This document shows, piece after piece, positions 17,001 to 24,748 of a stretch of DNA of 37,619 nucleotides. The DNA is from Bacteroidota bacterium. GTDB taxonomy: Bacteria; Bacteroidota; Bacteroidia; B-17B0; Aurantibacillaceae. The stretch is from the NCBI GenBank assembly GCA_016185125.1, contig JACPOC010000014.1, positions 1 to 37,619 of the forward strand, written 5' to 3'. The translations under genes and the position numbers were made by a program. Every line of letters starts with the position of its first letter. Positions within the stretch are counted from its first letter, which is position 1. The notes beneath the pieces are model-generated. The model had not been told where the DNA came from and ran no database searches. It saw only the letters and a list, made by a program, of their open reading frames with translations.

Positions 17001-17021
17001 GGGTTTTAAACAACATTTAAA

Positions 17022-17060
17022 AAACTGAAAGTGCCGTAAAGCCTTTCAGTTTTTTTTTTG
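17022..17060 (+). terminator. Intrinsic terminator of the subtilase gene
   Basis: A ten-base stem aaactgaaag (17022-17031) and ctttcagttt (17043-17052) with an 11-base loop, then seven more T (T-run to 17059), 22 bases after the stop codon. Confidence 0.8.
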
Positions 17061-17084
17061 AAATAGGGCTTTATACCGCAGGCA

Positions 17085-17120
17085 CTTAATAATTTTAGAA
17101 TGAGCTTAATAATTTTAGAA
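17085..17120. repeat. Two direct copies of a 16-bp sequence
   Basis: The 16-base cttaataattttagaa occurs at 17085-17100 and 17105-17120, four bases apart. Nearby, ggcactta (17081-17088) and taagtgcc (17179-17186) are inverted, enclosing the region between the converging subtilase and glycosyltransferase genes. Nothing else is seen in the 217-base gap. Confidence 0.6.
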
Positions 17121-17216
17121 TTAAATTATATAATGAAATGGCTTAAGTGTTTTTTTTGGGATAGTTATAAAAACTTAATAAGTGCCAGACTATAGGCATT
17201 AAAGAGTAGAAAAAAA

Positions 17217-18653
17217 TTACTCTGTAGGTTTAATAAAATAAGTACACTTTACACCTTCTATACCTAGTACTGAACCACTATTGTACTTGCTATCTTTAAA
17301 AAAATTATGAATCTTTATATCGTCTTCCTTTCTTTGATATGTTTGATAAAACAACACAGGCTTCTTATCCAATTTTAAATTTATTAATTCTGAATAATCT
17401 TCAATATAATATATTTTTCGTTCAGCAAGCTTTTCTTTGTTACCCGAATTTTTTGCGATAAACATTTCAATATCATAGTAATAAATGAATAAACTAATGA
17501 CATCCTGAGTTTGTACAACTATATTTATTTCTTCTTTTTTCTGTACCTCCTTAGCTAGTAGCGCACAAAATTTATAATCCATTTTACGACTTTGATTAAA
17601 CTTGATGTTTTTAATCTCAAATCCTAAAATTAAGATAACGAATATATATAAGGCGACTGTTTGATTTAGTATAATAAATATGGAAATAATAAAATAAGGA
17701 ATAGTAAAAATCAAATACCTCTCATGAAAAACATTAGTAAGTTTTCCTAAACCAAATAACGAGATAAAACATAATAAAGGACTGAATACTATATATAGTT
17801 TGAAATAAAATAATGTGTCATTTTCTATATTTCTTTTATTCATTTTTTTTACGACAAATACTAAAAGGAACACCAATGAACCCACCAAAACAACCCATGA
17901 AATAAATAAGGGAGAAATACTTTCTTTTAATGTATCCCAATCGGACAAAGGAACGTTTCTTTTCTCTTGGCTCATTTTGTTAGAAAAAAACAAAACATCA
18001 TATTGTTTGCGCGTGAACCTTAACAGAACTAATAATATAGGAGTACCGTAAATGAGTAATATATAAATCAGCTTTTTTCTAAATACAAATGTCATATATA
18101 AAAACTGAAACGCCAGAATTAATCCTGCAACATAATGCGTATAAAAAATTAAAAAATTTAATACCCCTAAAAACAATGCAGTAGTAAGTCTTTGCTTTGT
18201 AGCTAGATTATAAATAACCAACAAATTCAAGGTAATTAAAAATATCAGTAAAGAATAGCATCGAGCTTCCTGCCCAAAATAATATAAGTAAGGATGAAAA
18301 GTGAAAATCGCTACTGCCAGAAGAGCATTAACTTTGGTGCTGATTTTAAAAACAAAAATGAAAATAAGTATTGCGGTTAAAGAGCTAAAGAAAACACTCA
18401 TAGACCGCAAACCAATTTCCGATATCCCGAATAATTTACTCCACATCCATAATAAATAGTGATAGAAAGGGGGGTTTTTATCCCACTCCGCTTCATGTTT
18501 AATGTGTCCGAAATCTAATAAAGTATCCTTGGCACTTATAATTTCATCATACCACAAACATGGTGAAGCGATGTAAATTAACTTAAATAAGAAATTAACA
18601 ATAAAGATGGAAGCTATAAGAAAATAAAAATTTTTGCTTTTTATTAACTCCAT
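17217..18653 (-). CDS. Polytopic glycosyltransferase, GT39/ArnT-PMT-like (GT-C fold)
   Basis: 478 residues with about ten predicted membrane segments. The first extracytoplasmic loop carries an Asp-Glu pair (LWYDEI, Asp36-Glu37) followed by DKNPPFYHYLLW (residues 58-69). Then come the R.MS helix and FGQEARCYSLL (about 127-135). These are the marks of the protein O-mannosyltransferase/ArnT-type GT39 group, which use a polyprenyl-phosphate-linked sugar donor on the periplasmic face. A soluble C-terminal part (about 365-478) follows. The acceptor cannot be read from sequence. Its ATG directly abuts the TAA of the upstream propeller protein (TAAATG), so the two are translationally coupled; that protein may be a substrate or simply a co-expressed envelope factor. 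Codon use is markedly AT-rich. Confidence 0.8.
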   Translation of the reverse strand: MELIKSKNFYFLIASIFIVNFLFKLIYIASPCLWYDEIISAKDTLLDFGHIKHEAEWDKNPPFYHYLLWMWSKLFGISEIGLRSMSVFFSSLTAILIFIFVFKISTKVNALLAVAIFTFHPYLYYFGQEARCYSLLIFLITLNLLVIYNLATKQRLTTALFLGVLNFLIFYTHYVAGLILAFQFLYMTFVFRKKLIYILLIYGTPILLVLLRFTRKQYDVLFFSNKMSQEKRNVPLSDWDTLKESISPLFISWVVLVGSLVFLLVFVVKKMNKRNIENDTLFYFKLYIVFSPLLCFISLFGLGKLTNVFHERYLIFTIPYFIISIFIILNQTVALYIFVILILGFEIKNIKFNQSRKMDYKFCALLAKEVQKKEEINIVVQTQDVISLFIYYYDIEMFIAKNSGNKEKLAERKIYYIEDYSELINLKLDKKPVLFYQTYQRKEDDIKIHNFFKDSKYNSGSVLGIEGVKCTYFIKPTE

Positions 18654-20087
18654 TTACTGCTTAATAAATTTTAAAGGGATTTTATTCTCCACCATAATAA
18701 CGTATATATCGGCAAACAGGCCTTCATTCAATGGAATCTTATCATTATTCGTCACATTTTTTTGAACTAAAATACCCTGTGAGTTCCAAATTGAATAAGT
18801 CAATTCCAAATTGTCTTTGTTGTCAAAATAAAATGTATTATTAAAAAAATACACAAGGTTTCTTTTAGTTTGTAAAATCGCAGCTTCACCAACACCTACA
18901 ATATTGGAAGCGTTTAGGAGTGAGTTATCTAACTTAACGATAAACACATCTTCAGAAAAAGAATTAAAACTTTTAGTATACCCTATCATCAAAAAACCAT
19001 TATCTTTTGTATTAATAATTGCATACGCTTCTTCATCATTAACACCAGCGTAGGTTGTAGAATTGATATAACCGAAATTAACATCTGTTAAAAATGGCTG
19101 CGCTTCTATAGCAAAGCCGGGTTTAAAAACACTTCGAGAAAAGCAATAGTTATTTCCAATTGTTGATTTGGTAACAGATATAAATTTATCCCCGGAACCT
19201 GCACCGGTGAATTTTATATCATTTATAAATGTACCATTCAAATTTGTTTTCACAATATATGCGTCATTTTTTCCGGTATTATAATAACTCGTATCATAGG
19301 AACCACAAAAAATTAAATTATTTAAATTGTCTTCCATCATATCGTAACACCTCTCTGCTTTATTAACAGTACCGAACTTTTTAGAGCTTAAAGAATCGCC
19401 CAAATTATTAATTTTAAATAACCAAAAATCATTATTTAAATCTCCATAACTTTTGGTATTTCCTCCTAGCGCAATGGATCCATCAGAAGCTAGTATAATA
19501 GATTGAAAATCGTCATCCGCTGAGCCTCCGTAATACTTTTCCCATATCTTAGCGCCATTGGAAATATTGATTTTCGCAACAAAACCATCACTTTGCCCGT
19601 AACCATTGCTATATGAGTTCCCGCATAAAATAATATTACCATCAGTCGAAAAAGTTAAATCACTTCCAAAATCCCAATCCGCACCACCTAAGGTTGTTTG
19701 CCACTTAACCACACCGCTTTTATCTGTTCGTATAATAAATACATCATAACCTCCATTACCAAATGAATTGGTATAACCTACAAATACAAAACCGCTATCA
19801 CTTGGATTTACGATTATACTTTTAGCCACTTCTGCTTGCGCACCCCCATAACTTTTAGACCACACTAATTGGCCCATACTATCTAATAAATTTAAATATA
19901 CATCAGCATTTCCAAACCCAAAACTGGTAGTAGAACCCACTATGATATATTGCCGATTAAATGTCTCCTTCACACCATACCCAATATCAATTCCTCCTCC
20001 TCCAAATTTAGAGAAGAACCGTGTAGGTGGCTGGGCGCTTGCTGCCAAGGTTACAAACAAAATAAGTAGGAGTAGTATTTTTTTCAT
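18654..20087 (-). CDS. Secreted beta-propeller protein with a degenerate T9SS-type C-terminus
   Basis: 477 residues with a signal peptide cleaved after about residue 18 (TLAASAQ). The mature part has repeated blades with the pattern YGG...AKSI...GFVFVGYTNSFG.G.YD.FI.RTDK.G...W (about 40-100, 95-150, 150-205, 345-390), as in Bacteroidota proteins annotated as lysyl endopeptidase-like or delta-60-type propellers. The C-terminal 80 residues (YFFNNTFYFDNKDNLELTYS ... GILVQKN ... DIYVIMVEN) follow the outline of a type A T9SS sorting domain but lack the clear P.P start and the usual KK.I end, so the secretion route is inferred. It is the first gene of a two-gene unit with the membrane glycosyltransferase, with no gap. 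Confidence 0.75.
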   Translation of the reverse strand: MKKILLLLILFVTLAASAQPPTRFFSKFGGGGIDIGYGVKETFNRQYIIVGSTTSFGFGNADVYLNLLDSMGQLVWSKSYGGAQAEVAKSIIVNPSDSGFVFVGYTNSFGNGGYDVFIIRTDKSGVVKWQTTLGGADWDFGSDLTFSTDGNIILCGNSYSNGYGQSDGFVAKINISNGAKIWEKYYGGSADDDFQSIILASDGSIALGGNTKSYGDLNNDFWLFKINNLGDSLSSKKFGTVNKAERCYDMMEDNLNNLIFCGSYDTSYYNTGKNDAYIVKTNLNGTFINDIKFTGAGSGDKFISVTKSTIGNNYCFSRSVFKPGFAIEAQPFLTDVNFGYINSTTYAGVNDEEAYAIINTKDNGFLMIGYTKSFNSFSEDVFIVKLDNSLLNASNIVGVGEAAILQTKRNLVYFFNNTFYFDNKDNLELTYSIWNSQGILVQKNVTNNDKIPLNEGLFADIYVIMVENKIPLKFIKQ

Positions 20088-20237
20088 TGGTCTTAATATA
20101 ACTTAATGTTATTTATTTTAGTGCTGCTTAACCATTTTATAAAAAGATAATATATTTTAAAGAAGTATTTGTCATTACGTAAATTTACGAATAAAAAATT
20201 TATTTTCTTTTGCCAGGTTTAAAAGCTGGTATGTATT

Positions 20238-21479
20238 CTACCTGAGCTTTTTTGCCACGCTAAAAAATAAACCTTGTCCGCTCGAGTATTTTGGTAAAAT
20301 ATAACCTTGCAGGCTGTTACTTCCTAAGCTAATAAACCAAGCTTTGCTGCTCCATGCAACCGAAGCGCCTACGTTTAACCGCACATAACCCCCGTAACCG
20401 GTATGTAAGCCAAAGGTGATGTTTTTTATTTTATAAGTTGGCTCTACAAAAACATACGGAATATAATTGGCATTAAAGATGTGCCTAAAGCCCGTTGTTA
20501 AGCAAAAGTTTTGTGTGCCAAAATAAATTTTATTTATAATTAAAAGGTTGGTAGGTATGTTCACGTTAAATGGCTCACGTCTGGCGTTGGTTAAACTTCG
20601 CAATAAACTATCGCTGTTAATGCGGTTTAAGGTAGAGTCTTTTAAATCAAGTACATTGGTAATCTTATACCCTTTAAAGGTAAGGGTAGAATCGCTGCTG
20701 TATTGCACGCTGTTATTTTGCCAGTGTATAAACCCCAGGTTATTGGCATTAACAATCAGTACACTTTTTTTGCCCGCTTTGCTTTTATAAGGTGTTTCAA
20801 AATAAATATCGGCGCTTGCACCAATGCCGTTAAAGCTGGTAAGTTTTTTATTATTGGTATCGCTTATGGCCATGTTAAAATCTGAATTTAAAACAATTTC
20901 GCTTCCATCGCCCGATGTAAACAAGCTCGCGTTTTTATTCGCTTTAAAAAAAAACAATTGTTCGCCTTTAATAAAAGAAACCGAAATGCCTATTTTTGCC
21001 ACAGAATCAAAATGATGAATAATGGCGCCAAACTTTACTTCCTGAAAGCGTAAGGCATTTACATTGCTTCCTGAAAGATTAGCGGTTAAGCCTTTGTAAG
21101 ATTGATTACCGTAAAACATGAGGTTAAAAAAATCGGAAGTATAACTTGCGTTTAATATCTCCTGGTTTTTAAAACCTATTAAAAAATCAAATTTGCGGTT
21201 GCCTTTTACAAAAGCGCTTACATCGTAATTTAAATTAATGCCAAAATTATTTTTGGCGCGCAAATACTTCGAAGATTCTTTTTTAAGGGCATTATCAATA
21301 TATCCGCCCCAAATTAATTTATTAATCAAATTGCCATTCATGCCATTGCTTCCCGCGTCAAAATCTAAATTAACCGATACACTGCGGCCGGTGTTGCCGT
21401 AATTGCTGAATTCAGTATTATATTGGGCTTTTAAAACAAAAACGCAAATTATAAATAAATAAGTAAGGCTTGTTTTCAA
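20238..21479 (-). CDS. DUF5723-like outer-membrane beta-barrel protein
   Basis: 413 residues. A signal peptide (1-18, cleavage near LKAQ) is followed by an N-terminal region rich in Asn/Gly (YNTEFSNYGNTGRSVSVNLD) and alternating hydrophobic-polar strands through to the end, closing with SGQGLFFSVAKKLR, the terminal aromatic/basic pattern of an outer-membrane barrel. LWGG-like and INLNYDVSAFVKGNRKFDFL segments match what I recall of the DUF5723 family; the assignment is from memory. Function is unknown. It starts two bases after the stop of the upstream lipoprotein (21482), so the two are an operon and may form an outer-membrane complex. Confidence 0.7.
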   Translation of the reverse strand: MKTSLTYLFIICVFVLKAQYNTEFSNYGNTGRSVSVNLDFDAGSNGMNGNLINKLIWGGYIDNALKKESSKYLRAKNNFGINLNYDVSAFVKGNRKFDFLIGFKNQEILNASYTSDFFNLMFYGNQSYKGLTANLSGSNVNALRFQEVKFGAIIHHFDSVAKIGISVSFIKGEQLFFFKANKNASLFTSGDGSEIVLNSDFNMAISDTNNKKLTSFNGIGASADIYFETPYKSKAGKKSVLIVNANNLGFIHWQNNSVQYSSDSTLTFKGYKITNVLDLKDSTLNRINSDSLLRSLTNARREPFNVNIPTNLLIINKIYFGTQNFCLTTGFRHIFNANYIPYVFVEPTYKIKNITFGLHTGYGGYVRLNVGASVAWSSKAWFISLGSNSLQGYILPKYSSGQGLFFSVAKKLR

Positions 21480-21481
21480 AA

Positions 21482-23071
21482 TTATTTTCGTTCAACTCTG
21501 TAATTTACTTCGGCTAAAATATTTACATCTAATGTGTAATTTTCAAAGATTTTTATTTCAGGAGGGTTAGGAGGCATTATAAAGTAAGACAGTAGTTTTA
21601 CTTTGGTGCTTTTTTTAAGATTTTCAATTTTTTGTTTGGTTAAAGGAATACGAATTTGCGAACGGGTTGCCTGATAAACTACATTTTGCGCGTCAATTAA
21701 ACCTCTTTCTATACTATTTGCGCCCGGTGTTAAAAGTGAATCGATAACCAGGCCTTGATCGTTTAATAAGTAAGCCTGTAACTTTGCCTGAAAGGGATAA
21801 CCGTTAGATGTATTAATTAAAAGTTGGCCGTAATTAATTTTATTTAGCTGATCTACATTAGAAAAATTAATGTGGGCAATAGAGGCAAGTTTAAAATAAT
21901 CGGCGGTAAATTTTAAAGGAATATTTATATCGGCCACCACTTTTATGCCGGTGTTATAATACGCAAAATCGTTATACCCCGAAAGATTGCCTAAAGGATT
22001 TACTTTAACGCTTCCCTGATAAGTTAATTTGTTTGGAAGGTTAGACAAAAAGTCGGTTATGTTGCTGTTGGTGGTGGTTAAGGAAATGGTTTTACTGCTT
22101 GGATAAATGCTGGTTCCTGCTTTGGTGGCTCTGTTAATATTAATGTTTGAAAGTTGCATGGTGCTTAAATTAACGCTGTTAGCACTTTGCGAATTAATGG
22201 ACTTTATGTTGGAAAGATTGCTTGTAAATTCCGCACCAAACTCATTGATAACCCTAAAATTTAAAGAAGCACTGCTCAATAAAAAATTAGAAGCCTGAAC
22301 ATTTTTTAAAATGTCGAGCTTTGTAGTATCCAATGGAAGTGTTATGGTTTGCTGGCCAAAATAACCTTCCAAATATTGCGGAATAATTTTACTGTAACTT
22401 ACTTTTGCATGCGCGCCCTGGCCGTAGGTAACTACGGCGGGGTTAGCCGCAGGATCTACAATAACGGTATAAGTTTGCACAATGGTGTTGTAGGTATTTC
22501 CGTTTAAGCCTGTCATAGCTAAAGAATAACCCGCAAGATCAACATATCTAATAAGGGAATCGGGCTTGGGCGGCACAGTTTCTGAAACTATTAATGTTTG
22601 TCCGTTTTTGGTAGCGCTTACAATTTTGTATATCAATTGCAGAGGTTCGGCTAAATCGTTGGTAAATCTAATACGCATTTGCCCGGCTCTAACATCTACT
22701 CTTTTAAGGGCTACGGCGTTGCCAATATCAAAGGTTAATTCACTTGGCGGAAAAAAGGTAAGTGTTTGCCCAGGGGTTAAAGTAGTAGGAAAAACAGCCG
22801 GAATGGTAAAGGAGTTAACTATGGTAGTATCGGGTAATTTAATGAGTGAATCTAATTTAACGGCTGTTAAGGTGCGGGTAATAGCAAGATTAAGCAAGCC
22901 TGTATTATCGGGTTTAAAAACCGAATCGCCTAAAAAATTTTTTATGTTAAGCTCACTGTTAACTAAAGGCAGAGTTACATCCACATCCCAAAAAGCGCCG
23001 GTTGGTTTCCGGCAAAAACTTAATAAAGCTATTACCAACAGAAATACTATGGTTTTTATAAGTATACGCAA
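21482..23071 (-). CDS. Large lipoprotein paired with the DUF5723 barrel
   Basis: 529 residues. The only start that preserves the signal is TTG at 23071 (MRILIKTIVFLLVIALLSFC), with the lipid-bearing Cys20 followed by Arg-Lys-Pro. The mature part opens with GAFWDVDVTLPLVNSELNIK, typical of Bacteroidota lipoproteins with long beta-sheet domains; repeated DSLI, TLT and ...FTIPAVFPTT-type segments and a C-terminal YRVERK end complete it. No catalytic motif was seen. It is the first gene of the operon with the barrel protein, and its -7 box (23076-23083) lies so close that translation may begin almost at the transcript end. Probably an outer-membrane structural or assembly partner; this is inference. 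Confidence 0.72.
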   Translation of the reverse strand: MRILIKTIVFLLVIALLSFCRKPTGAFWDVDVTLPLVNSELNIKNFLGDSVFKPDNTGLLNLAITRTLTAVKLDSLIKLPDTTIVNSFTIPAVFPTTLTPGQTLTFFPPSELTFDIGNAVALKRVDVRAGQMRIRFTNDLAEPLQLIYKIVSATKNGQTLIVSETVPPKPDSLIRYVDLAGYSLAMTGLNGNTYNTIVQTYTVIVDPAANPAVVTYGQGAHAKVSYSKIIPQYLEGYFGQQTITLPLDTTKLDILKNVQASNFLLSSASLNFRVINEFGAEFTSNLSNIKSINSQSANSVNLSTMQLSNININRATKAGTSIYPSSKTISLTTTNSNITDFLSNLPNKLTYQGSVKVNPLGNLSGYNDFAYYNTGIKVVADINIPLKFTADYFKLASIAHINFSNVDQLNKINYGQLLINTSNGYPFQAKLQAYLLNDQGLVIDSLLTPGANSIERGLIDAQNVVYQATRSQIRIPLTKQKIENLKKSTKVKLLSYFIMPPNPPEIKIFENYTLDVNILAEVNYRVERK

Positions 23072-23075
23072 GTTG

Positions 23076-23083
23076 CAAATATA
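23076..23083 (-). promoter_or_regulatory. -7 box TATATTTG for the lipoprotein/DUF5723 operon
   Basis: TATATTTG on the minus strand, four bases upstream of the TTG start at 23071. If used, the message would begin at or next to the start codon. Confidence 0.5.
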
Positions 23084-23140
23084 AAATATTTTACCGACCT
23101 ATAAAATGTTAAAAACAAACCCAAAAGTCATTTTTATACG

Positions 23141-23148
23141 TATCTTTG
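23141..23148 (+). promoter_or_regulatory. -7 box TATCTTTG for the membrane-protein gene at 23163
   Basis: TATCTTTG matches TAnnTTTG and lies 14 bases before the ATG at 23163. It supports that start over an upstream ATG at 23106, which would lie before the transcript start. Confidence 0.5.
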
Positions 23149-23162
23149 ATAGGTTATTATTT

Positions 23163-23588
23163 ATGAAATTTCAAAAAAGATTTTTTATATCCTGGCTTTT
23201 ATGCGCTATAACCATGTTTACTTTGTTTTATATGTGGCATGGTGTTTTTTTAAATGATTTTAAACGCATTCAGTTTCCTTTATCTTGGTTTGTAACCTTT
23301 GCCGCCTTAACTTATCTCATTTTCAGCGCCGGTATTTATTTTCTTATAGATTCGCAACCCATGAAATGGATTGATAATGTTTGGATACGGGGGGTGGCTT
23401 GCGGTTTGATAGCGGGGTTCTCCTTTTTTATGATAGCTACGGTAGTAAATATTTCCCTTACAAAAAACTTAAGTAAAACCCATTTATTGGTAGATTGCAT
23501 CTGGCAAATGGCCGAACAAACAACCGGGGCAATGAGCATTATTATGCTAAAATTTGCCATTCGAACACCAATTCACGAAGAGATTTAG
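23163..23588 (+). CDS. Small polytopic membrane protein of unknown function
   Basis: 141 residues from ATG 23163 (MKFQKRFFISWLLCAITMFT). An in-frame ATG at 23106 would add 19 residues, but a -7 box lies between the two, so I prefer the later start. Four hydrophobic segments are predicted (about 9-27, 43-62, 74-97 and 117-128), with a positively charged N-terminus inside. The pattern FYMWHGVFLNDF.R after the first segment and WIRGVACGLIAGFSFFMIAT in the third resemble small conserved membrane proteins of Bacteroidota. No enzymatic motif seen. Its stop is only five bases before the first, degenerate repeat half of the inverted-repeat array. Confidence 0.6.
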   Translation: MKFQKRFFISWLLCAITMFTLFYMWHGVFLNDFKRIQFPLSWFVTFAALTYLIFSAGIYFLIDSQPMKWIDNVWIRGVACGLIAGFSFFMIATVVNISLTKNLSKTHLLVDCIWQMAEQTTGAMSIIMLKFAIRTPIHEEI

Positions 23589-23809
23589 GAAGCAAGCCTG
23601 TCAATCTAGTAGCGACCTTAGGAGCGTATCGAGAAGATTGCCCTAACCAGTTCTCGATACAATTTTTCCGCTATCGCTGCAAATTTACTCGAACTGACAA
23701 AAGGCTTGTCCCTTCGAGTAGCGACCATAGGAGCTTATCGAGAAGCTTGGCCTGAGCGGTTCTCGATACAATTTTTCCGCTATCGCTGCAAATTTACTCG
23801 AACTGACAA

Positions 23810-24239
23810 AAGGCTTGTCCCTTCGAGTAGCGACCATAGGAGCGTATCGAGAAGCTAACTATCTGCTATTTTTTGCTGAAATTCTTTTTTTTAGAAAGCT
23901 CCGGTAAAGCATCAAAATCACCATTAATTAAAGCTGTCTTTTTTGCTCTCGACCATTTTTTAATTTTCTTTTCAAATAATATAGCTTTTTCTACATCATT
24001 AAAATCAACATAAAAAACTAGTTTTAATGGCCTACGATTATAGGTGTAAGAGCCAATATTTGTGCCGTAACAATGTTCGTTAAAACGTCGTTCGAGGTTA
24101 TTGGTAATGCCGATGTAATAGGAGTTGTCACTACAATGAATTATATAAACAAAATAAGTTTTCAAAATATAAAGTTAATGTTTTTGCAGTTCTCGATACA
24201 ATTTTCCGCTATCGCTGCAAATTTACTCGAACTGACAAA
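23810..24239. mobile_element. Candidate mobile unit: GIY-YIG gene between inverted repeat halves
   Basis: Left end 23810-23855 is half B (ttcgagtagcga ... gtatcgagaag) and right end 24190-24237 is half A (ttctcgatac ... tactcgaactgaca), inverted relative to each other. The nuclease stop lies 11 bases inside the left end and its start 24 bases inside the right end, so little but the gene is enclosed. No target-site duplication was recognised because the flanks are further repeat copies. Calling it mobile is inference from the terminal-repeat-plus-nuclease layout. Confidence 0.45.
23866..24165 (-). CDS. GIY-YIG nuclease (UPF0213-like), inside the inverted-repeat array
   Basis: 99 residues, a single GIY-YIG domain with no DNA-binding extension. 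VYI (6-8) and YIG (17-19) form the GIY-YIG core, followed by the catalytic Arg region NNLERRFNEH (Arg26/Arg27, His31), and the metal-binding Glu65 in ILFEKKIKKWSRAKK. All active-site residues expected for the family are present, so it is probably an active single-strand nick or double-strand endonuclease. A Lys-rich tail (SKKKNFSKK) may help DNA binding. Short GIY-YIG proteins of this kind are common in Bacteroidota with largely unknown roles. The gene replaces the spacer in the third module of a repeat array, which makes it a candidate processing enzyme for those repeats, comparable in logic to the RAYT/REP pair of Proteobacteria. Confidence 0.9.
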   Translation of the reverse strand: MKTYFVYIIHCSDNSYYIGITNNLERRFNEHCYGTNIGSYTYNRRPLKLVFYVDFNDVEKAILFEKKIKKWSRAKKTALINGDFDALPELSKKKNFSKK

Positions 24240-24748
24240 TCCTGTTGTCACTTCGAGTAGGCGAAGAAGATTACCATATCGCCGTATCGAGGAGCTTCAT
24301 TGTGTCGTTCTCGATACAATTTTCCGCTATCGCTGCAAATTTACTCGAACTGACAAATCCCGTTGTCACTTCGAGTAGGCGAAGAAGATTACCATATCGC
24401 CGTATCGAGAAGCTTCATTGTGTCGTTCTCGATACAATTTTCCGCTATCGCTTCAAATTTACTCGAACTGACAAATCCTGTTGTCACTTCGAGTAGATTC
24501 GACCTTAGGAGCGTATCGAGAAAGGGGAAACCATACAGCTCTCGATACAATTTTCCGCTATCGCTTCAAATTTACTCGAGCTGACAAAAGGCTTGTCCCT
24601 TCGAGTAGCGACCTTAGGAGCGTATCGAGAAGATTGCCCCTAACTAGTTCTCGATACAATTTTTCCGCTATCGCTGCAAATTTACTCGAACTGACATTTA
24701 ATTTTCCTATTTTTAAGGCTTAATTAAAACGCATTCAATACTTACTAT

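Larger units (their letters stand above)
23593..24696. repeat. Array of seven inverted-repeat modules (B-spacer-A), one carrying a GIY-YIG gene
   Basis: Two half-repeats alternate. Half A runs ttctcgatacaa, then tccgctatcgctgcaaattt, then actcgaactgaca. Half B runs tgtcccttcgagtagcgacc, then ataggagcgtatcgagaag. B and A are inverted at both ends (gtatcgagaa/ttctcgatac and ttcgagta/tactcgaa). B halves end near 23636, 23745, 23855, 24294, 24412, 24522 and 24632; A halves start at 23651, 23760, 24190, 24308, 24426, 24540 and 24648. The array begins with B and ends with A, so the natural module is B-spacer-A. Spacers are 13-16 bp except in module three, where a 334-bp spacer holds the nuclease gene. 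The first B is the most decayed. Modules 4 and 5 use a different B interior (ggcgaagaagattaccatat then cgcc). Confidence 0.9.

Noticed and set aside
23593-24696. CRISPR-like array
   Set aside because: Periods are 108-118 bp, the repeats are long and inverted rather than direct, spacers are partly identical (attgcccctaactag and attgccctaaccag; cttcattgtgtcg twice) and no cas gene is present.
24073-24723. Several overlapping plus-strand reading frames of 73-101 codons (MSLRVGEEDYHIAV-type)
   Set aside because: They are translations of the repeat array itself; the same peptide recurs in consecutive modules in shifted frames, period not a multiple of three, no independent start signals.
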